Part shown: piece after piece, positions 59,030-64,000 of the stretch
Position numbering within the stretch: the first letter of the stretch is position 1
Layout of the letters: the number at the start of each line of letters is the position of its first letter
Assembly: GCF_950023065.1 (NCBI RefSeq)
Contig: NC_088680.1
Span: forward strand, 11,086,559-11,150,558
Length of the DNA stretch: 64,000 nucleotides
Direction of reading: 5' to 3'
Origin: Planococcus citri
Lineage: Eukaryota > Arthropoda > Insecta > Hemiptera > Pseudococcidae
Translations under genes and position numbers: made by a program
The notes under the pieces: model-generated
Databases searched by the model: none
What the model was told of the DNA's origin: nothing
What the model saw: only the letters and a program-made list of their open reading frames with translations

Positions 59030-61430
59030 ACTTCTCTCCAAAAAGTAACATTTTTCCAAAAACTTTTTAAAAATTGGCAATTTTCATTTTTCCTAGACAC
59101 GTTATTGTAAATTAAGACTCGAATACCCCTGCCCCCTTTCTTTTCGACGATAAGGGCGCTTAAATGTTTAGTTTTATCTCCACTCGAGTACAAGATCAAA
59201 GCTCAACGAGGTGGAATATAATTTAAAAAATATCCATCATTATTAATAGGTATTAATCTTGGGCTATAAAACTACTTGATTTAATCCTAAGACAAACGAT
59301 GGACCATTTGAAGAAAAAAAAACAAGTATCCAGCTTTGTATACTAAGTAAATGTTTTCCTGTAAAAAAAGGACCATGTATTTAGAAAAGGCACCTGAAGT
59401 AATGGGCACTTTTTTCAGAAGTGTATTTTTACAAAAAAATCAAAGTTGGTCAAAATCGATTAAACATTTTTTTGTTTTTGTTGTTTTTTTTCTCTTAAAA
59501 AATTGTTGAAACTTGATGACACTTTTTGACATTTATTACAGCTCTGAGCTCATTTTATTTTTCACTTAGTTACTTATTATGATTTGTTTCATTCAAATTG
59601 GTGTACTTATTATGCAGTGAATTTTTCTTTTCTTGCCTCGATCGGTTTACTCAATCACCTTCCAACTCCATAACCTAGGCACCGATCAAAAGATGCATCG
59701 TGAACATAAATATCTCGAAATCAAAGCCATAACCATTACACGGTGAATTTTCCACGTATTTTTATAATACAGTGTTATTCGGTTGACAACCCTTTTATCA
59801 GAACGTGTTCCAGGATGTTACGTATTATAATCAGTATACGAGTACAATACGAGACTACACATATCTGACGATGATTAAAACCCCTCTGTATTATCGAGGT
59901 AATAAAAATGTCACTTCGGATCGCCACTCATTATTAAACGAACCTTAAAAGGGTTAGTAGAATAGCTGTAAAATTTCCAAAGCCTAGAAACAAGATGAAA
60001 AAAAAAATGAAAAGGGAACAGGGACGATGGAGTCGAGGATCGAGGAAAAAAAATCATGTACAGTTATGGTCGTTGTCGATTTCTATTTATCGAAAGTGGT
60101 ATCGAGTATAATAAAACCGCGTATTTAGTACTATATAGACGTTTTTTTCCTAATAGTCGGGAAACTCGAATCGAATTCGGCCCTTAACCGCTATCACTTT
60201 TCAATAATAACGGTATAGCTGGGTTGGCTTTATCGCGTGTACTTTATTTACTATTAGGTGATTTCGTCGTAAAATGAAAGGATTGTGAGGTCGTGGTATA
60301 GTCGAAAAAAAAAGAAGAAAAAACAATTAAAAACCATCGAAGAGCTGGAAATTGGACCGATTCGGCTGGGAATTAAGAAAATGCACGACGACCTAACGAG
60401 CAGAATAATAATAAAGGTATTTATACGACAGAGACACGAATTTCTTCTTTCAACAAGCTGAATAATACCGGCGATGAAAACACCACACATTATAGTCTTG
60501 AGGGAAAAAATAAAGATGCGGAACTAATAAATGTAGATGCAACAAAGTAAAGAGATACATCATATGACGTATCCTATCTAAGGTATAGACAAATAGAGCG
60601 AAAGACACTGACTCGTGTGTATAATATGATTGTGGTGTTTGCGAGAGAAATCGTGAGAACGGAGTTTCCTGGTTTTATTGACGATTGTTGTGTGGTGTGT
60701 GGATTTTATTGTGGAGAAAATTGGCTATAGTTTTTTTTTTTTTGGTCGTGAATCTGAATATGCTGCTGCAGTTGTATGGGTCAGAGAACCTGGAAGTGGA
60801 AGAATACTATGAAAAGGGCCCGCTGCGAAGTATTTACAGTAAACAAAAATCACAAATCACCTCAGTCACGGATACCCTGTGTTACCAATTTACCAATTTC
60901 ACCGGTTACCAGTGCGGATGTCATACGAGTCTGTAGGAGTCTCTCGGGTGGTGAAAGAGATTAGAATGGGTTTTATTTCGCCAGCTTTCTCTTCCTGGTT
61001 CCCTAACGGGATGTTGAGAACTGTGTGACGAGGGTTGGTGTTCGAATTTTGCGGTATTGTGGGAAAAAAACACAGAGACAACCCGTTAGGTTTTCACGTT
61101 TTACGTAATATACCTTACAACGAAGGGTTATTCAATGATAGCATTTTAAACGGTACATTCGAGCGTGGTGTTTTTTTTCTCTAACTGGATTGAATGACGT
61201 TTTGTTGTCCTGATTTTCGAACGGTTTCGTGGCTAGACGTGGTTTTTTTTTGGCTGTTGTTCGACTTTTTTAAATAGATTTGTGTATAACTGTGTTTGTT
61301 GGGGAATTAGAGAATAAGGGTGAGGGGGTAGTGGTGTGAGTTTTTTACATTGTGAATGTGTGTCCGATCGAGAGAAATGGCTGATGAAATTGTAAGAAAA
61401 GAATTTCCTTTATTGGACGATCTTTTCTCC
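59030..61430. other. Mostly unique, CpG-containing sequence without a convincing CDS
   Basis: Balanced composition with 'tatacgagtac' motifs. Overlapping open stretches at 60,685-60,964 (+) and 60,899-61,081 (-) compete for the same DNA and show no domain. Possibly regulatory or non-coding exonic. Confidence 0.4.
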
Positions 61431-62700
61431 TACTGTTTTTTCTCAGGTTCGGATACTTAAATGCGAGTTGTACAACTGTTTTATGGAAGTTTCGAAGTGG
61501 TTTTTTTTTTAGTTTACAGATAAGAATTGGCCCCAGCGAAGCAAGAGAAAAAACTTTCAAAAATTTGGATTTCCAGAGGTAAAAACGATGCTTGAAAAAA
61601 TTTGTTTATTTCTTTTGATTCAAAACTTTAGAATTCGAATAATGAGTTTTTAAAAATTTCAATTTTGAAAAAGAAAAGTAAACAGACCCTAGTGGAGCGA
61701 GGGCAAAGCTCGTACTCAATTTTTTCCCCTCCAAAAATAATCCTTCATCTGAAAAAGCTCGAAAAAATAATTGAAAGGTATCTGACAGTACCCAAAAGAG
61801 TGACAAAATGCCATCAGAACGTTTTAATACAGAAAAAAATCACCAAAAAAAGAACCAAAATAAGTATTGAAATATATTTATTATTTTTGAATAGTTGAAC
61901 TAGGTACTTTGAAACTTTTTGATGAAAAATCGAGACTTTTTGACAATTTTTTGGCAGATAAAAGTAAGGATTTTGGCAATTTTTGACGAAAAAAGCAATT
62001 CTTGGAAAAATAATACGAGACTGACAATTTTAACCAAAGGAATGGTTTTCTGACAGATTCTGGAAAAAAAGAGAGACATTTGGACAATTTTTTTTCAAAG
62101 TTAAAATTTCGAAATTTTACAATTTTTGACAATTTTAACAAAAAGAAGAACTTTGTGAGAATTTTGGGCAAAAAGAGGTACTTTGGCAATTCCTGGCAAA
62201 TACAAAAGCCTCGAAGAAAAAAAATGTTGAAGCAAAAATTTGATAAGTTTAGTAAAAGTTGGCAATTTTTGAAAACAACAAATTAAGTACATTTTTTCGC
62301 AATTTTTTGCTTTGCAAGTTATGGAAATTTTACGTAAAAAAAATAGAGACTTTCAACTGCGAAAAAACTAGAATTTTTAGCAATAGGGAAGACTTTTGGA
62401 CAATTTTTGGGAAAAAATTGATCTTTTTAGAATTTTTTGCAAAAAACCAAGAATTTTGACAATTTTAAGCAAAAAGCAAGGCTGGGGAAAGGCGAAGCGT
62501 TGGCAGTTCTTGGCCAAAAAAATGATACTTTTTCGCAATCTTCGTTGAAAATTGGAGACATTTTTTTGGCCATTGACATTTTTTTAGGCGAAAAAGCGGT
62601 ATTTTTAGGTAATTTTCAGGAAGGAAAATGGATATTTCTTGAATTTTTTTGCGAAAAAATTACAATTAGGTATTTGCAAGAAACGAGGCTATCTTGAAAT
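61430..62700. repeat. Patchwork of decayed repeats
   Basis: Starts with a relative of the 48.3-kb fold-back arm (about 61,437-61,500), then a copy of the 52-kb repeat family (about 61,555-61,710: 'aaaactttagaattcgaataatgag', 'gtaaacagaccc'), then from about 61,900 a degenerate 'ttttggacaattttt-gcaaaaaa' array. Open frames here are by-products of A/T-rich repeats. Confidence 0.6.
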
Positions 62701-62859
62701 TTTGACAAACTGGTGAGATTTTAAGCTATTTTTTGCAGATAGGTAGACTTTGACTAGGGTGTTGTGAAAGTGGCAACACTGATCACGAATTTGTAGTTTC
62801 TAGCTCGTACCGCCTTTTTTATAGGTAGGTTCTCTTATGGTTTTAATTCTAGTCTTACA

Positions 62860-64000
62860 AGGGAACCTCTTGAAGTGTTACACTCCGATTTGAACGGGAC
62901 CGCGATTTTTGGAAAGAGCATAGTATAAAACCCCCGAAACCAAATTTTCAGCTGCCCAAATTCATTTTTCGATTTTTGGCGAATTTTTGAAAATTCAAAA
63001 TTGACTGTTTTTGGCGATTTATGCTTTTTTCAAAAAGTACGTACCTGATCAATAAAAATGGTCAAAATAAGTCCCAAAACTAATATTATTTACCCAAATC
63101 CAAATTTTACCATTTTCAGCCATTCTGGAGCCTCCAGCGCGATTTTTCAATTTCTTCAGAATTTTGAATTTTCTCCAGAAGGCGTGAATATAAAGTTGGG
63201 CAGCTAAAAATCGAGTTGTATATTACACTCGACCTGTTTAACGAGTTTATCTACATTTGGGCCGATTTCGGGAGTGACACCTCAAGAGTGGTTTTTTGAC
63301 CAGCTTTTCTCAAAATTAAAAAATCAAAAAAATCAAAAGATAACCGTTTGTGAGAGAATTTTTGAAATTTCCGCGAATCGCTGTATTTATTCAAGAACTA
63401 GCCTCCGGAGCGTAAATTCTACGGTTTCCAGCCGTTTTGGAGCGAGAGTGACACCTCAAAAAACCACTCTTGAGGTGTTACTCTCAAAATCGGCTCAAAT
63501 GTGCACAAACTTGTTAAACAGGTCGAGTGTAATATACAAACTCGATTTTTAGCTGTCTATCTTCGTATTCACGACTTCTGGGGCAATTTCAAACCTCTGG
63601 AGAAATTGAAAAATTGCGCTGGAGGCTCCAGAATTGCTGGAAATTGTAAAATTTTGACTGAAGGGGGGGGGGGGTTAGTTACTGACAAAATACAGCGATT
63701 CGCGCAAATTTCGAAAACTTCCACACAAACGGTTATCTTTTAATTTTTTGGATTTTTCAATTTTGAAAAAAGCTGGTCAAAAAACCACTCTTGAGGTGTC
63801 ACTCCCAAAATCGGCTCAAATGTAGATAAACTTGTTAAACAGGTCGAGTGTAATATACAACTCGATTTTAGCTGCCCAACTTCATATTCACGCCTTCTGA
63901 AGCAAATTCAAAATTATGGAGCAATTGAAAAATCGCGCTGGAGGCTCCAGAATTGCTGGAAATTTGAAATTTGGATTTGGGGGGTTAGTTTTGGACAAAA
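62860..64000. repeat. Palindromic repeat array running off the right edge
   Basis: A left arm at about 63,112-63,395 (CTGGAGCCTCCAGCGCGATT, 'ggcagctaaaaatcgagttg', 'cactcgacctgtttaac', 'gtgacacctcaagagtgg') is matched inverted at about 63,695-63,985. An extra copy in the same orientation as the right arm sits between them at about 63,455-63,650. The block continues beyond the window. A related, looser segment precedes it from about 62,860. Confidence 0.85.

Overview
This looks like a piece of an AT-rich arthropod nuclear genome, most likely an insect. It has one clear protein-coding exon with eukaryotic splice signals, long gene-free stretches, degenerate tandem repeats, a decayed APE-type non-LTR retrotransposon and many fold-back/MITE elements. 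The recurrent 'tacctacctag' and 'tacgagta' style sequence makes me think of a sternorrhynchan hemipteran such as a mealybug or scale insect, but that is only an impression. There is no sign of bacterial coding density, rRNA, tRNA or CRISPR.

The only gene I can support is near the left end on the + strand. It is an exon (about 4756-5260) encoding an odd-skipped-family zinc-finger protein that matches the short family member Drumstick (drm). The acceptor is at 4754-4755, the first ATG of the exon is at 5046, and a donor at 5261 interrupts the second zinc finger. The last residues must come from a downstream exon that I could not place with confidence. Directly downstream, 5649-7130 holds six exact AACCGGTT sites plus related variants, a cluster of Grainyhead-type binding sites that may be an intronic enhancer.

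The rest of the window, about 57 kb, is a mosaic. Segments of ordinary-looking, more CpG-containing unique sequence lie at about 10.6-13.7, 17.5-19.8, 23.8-25.0, 28.6-30.3, 33.6-34.7, 38.0-40.8, 43.3-45.8, 49.5-51.9, 54.5-55.9 and 59.0-61.4 kb. They may hold enhancers or non-coding exons, but show no convincing CDS. They alternate with AT-rich repeat blocks.

Main repeat landmarks: a ~900-bp tandem duplication (1.5-3.3 kb); a 23-bp minisatellite (9.48-9.97 kb); a palindromic element (15.5-16.3 kb); a broken CFDP2/RTE-like LINE (25.0-28.6 kb) interrupted by two nested fold-back MITEs with target-site duplications; a family of TA-flanked fold-back elements with GTCCGGCATATGAC ends (one-armed at 30.3 kb, internally deleted at 49.0 kb, complete at 57.1-59.0 kb); a 412-bp satellite (34.8-36.2 kb); a 1.4-kb near-complete palindrome (36.6-38.0 kb) with a solo arm at 13.7 kb; a hAT-like MITE with a perfect 8-bp duplication (40.8-41.3 kb); a 20-bp minisatellite with higher-order structure (41.75-43.26 kb); and a palindromic array running off the right edge (63.1-64.0 kb).

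No set of genes here works together as a pathway. The coherent biological picture is a developmental regulator beside a large, repeat-filled, possibly regulatory gene desert. The most unusual structural theme is the density of full-length inverted-repeat elements able to produce long hairpin RNA.
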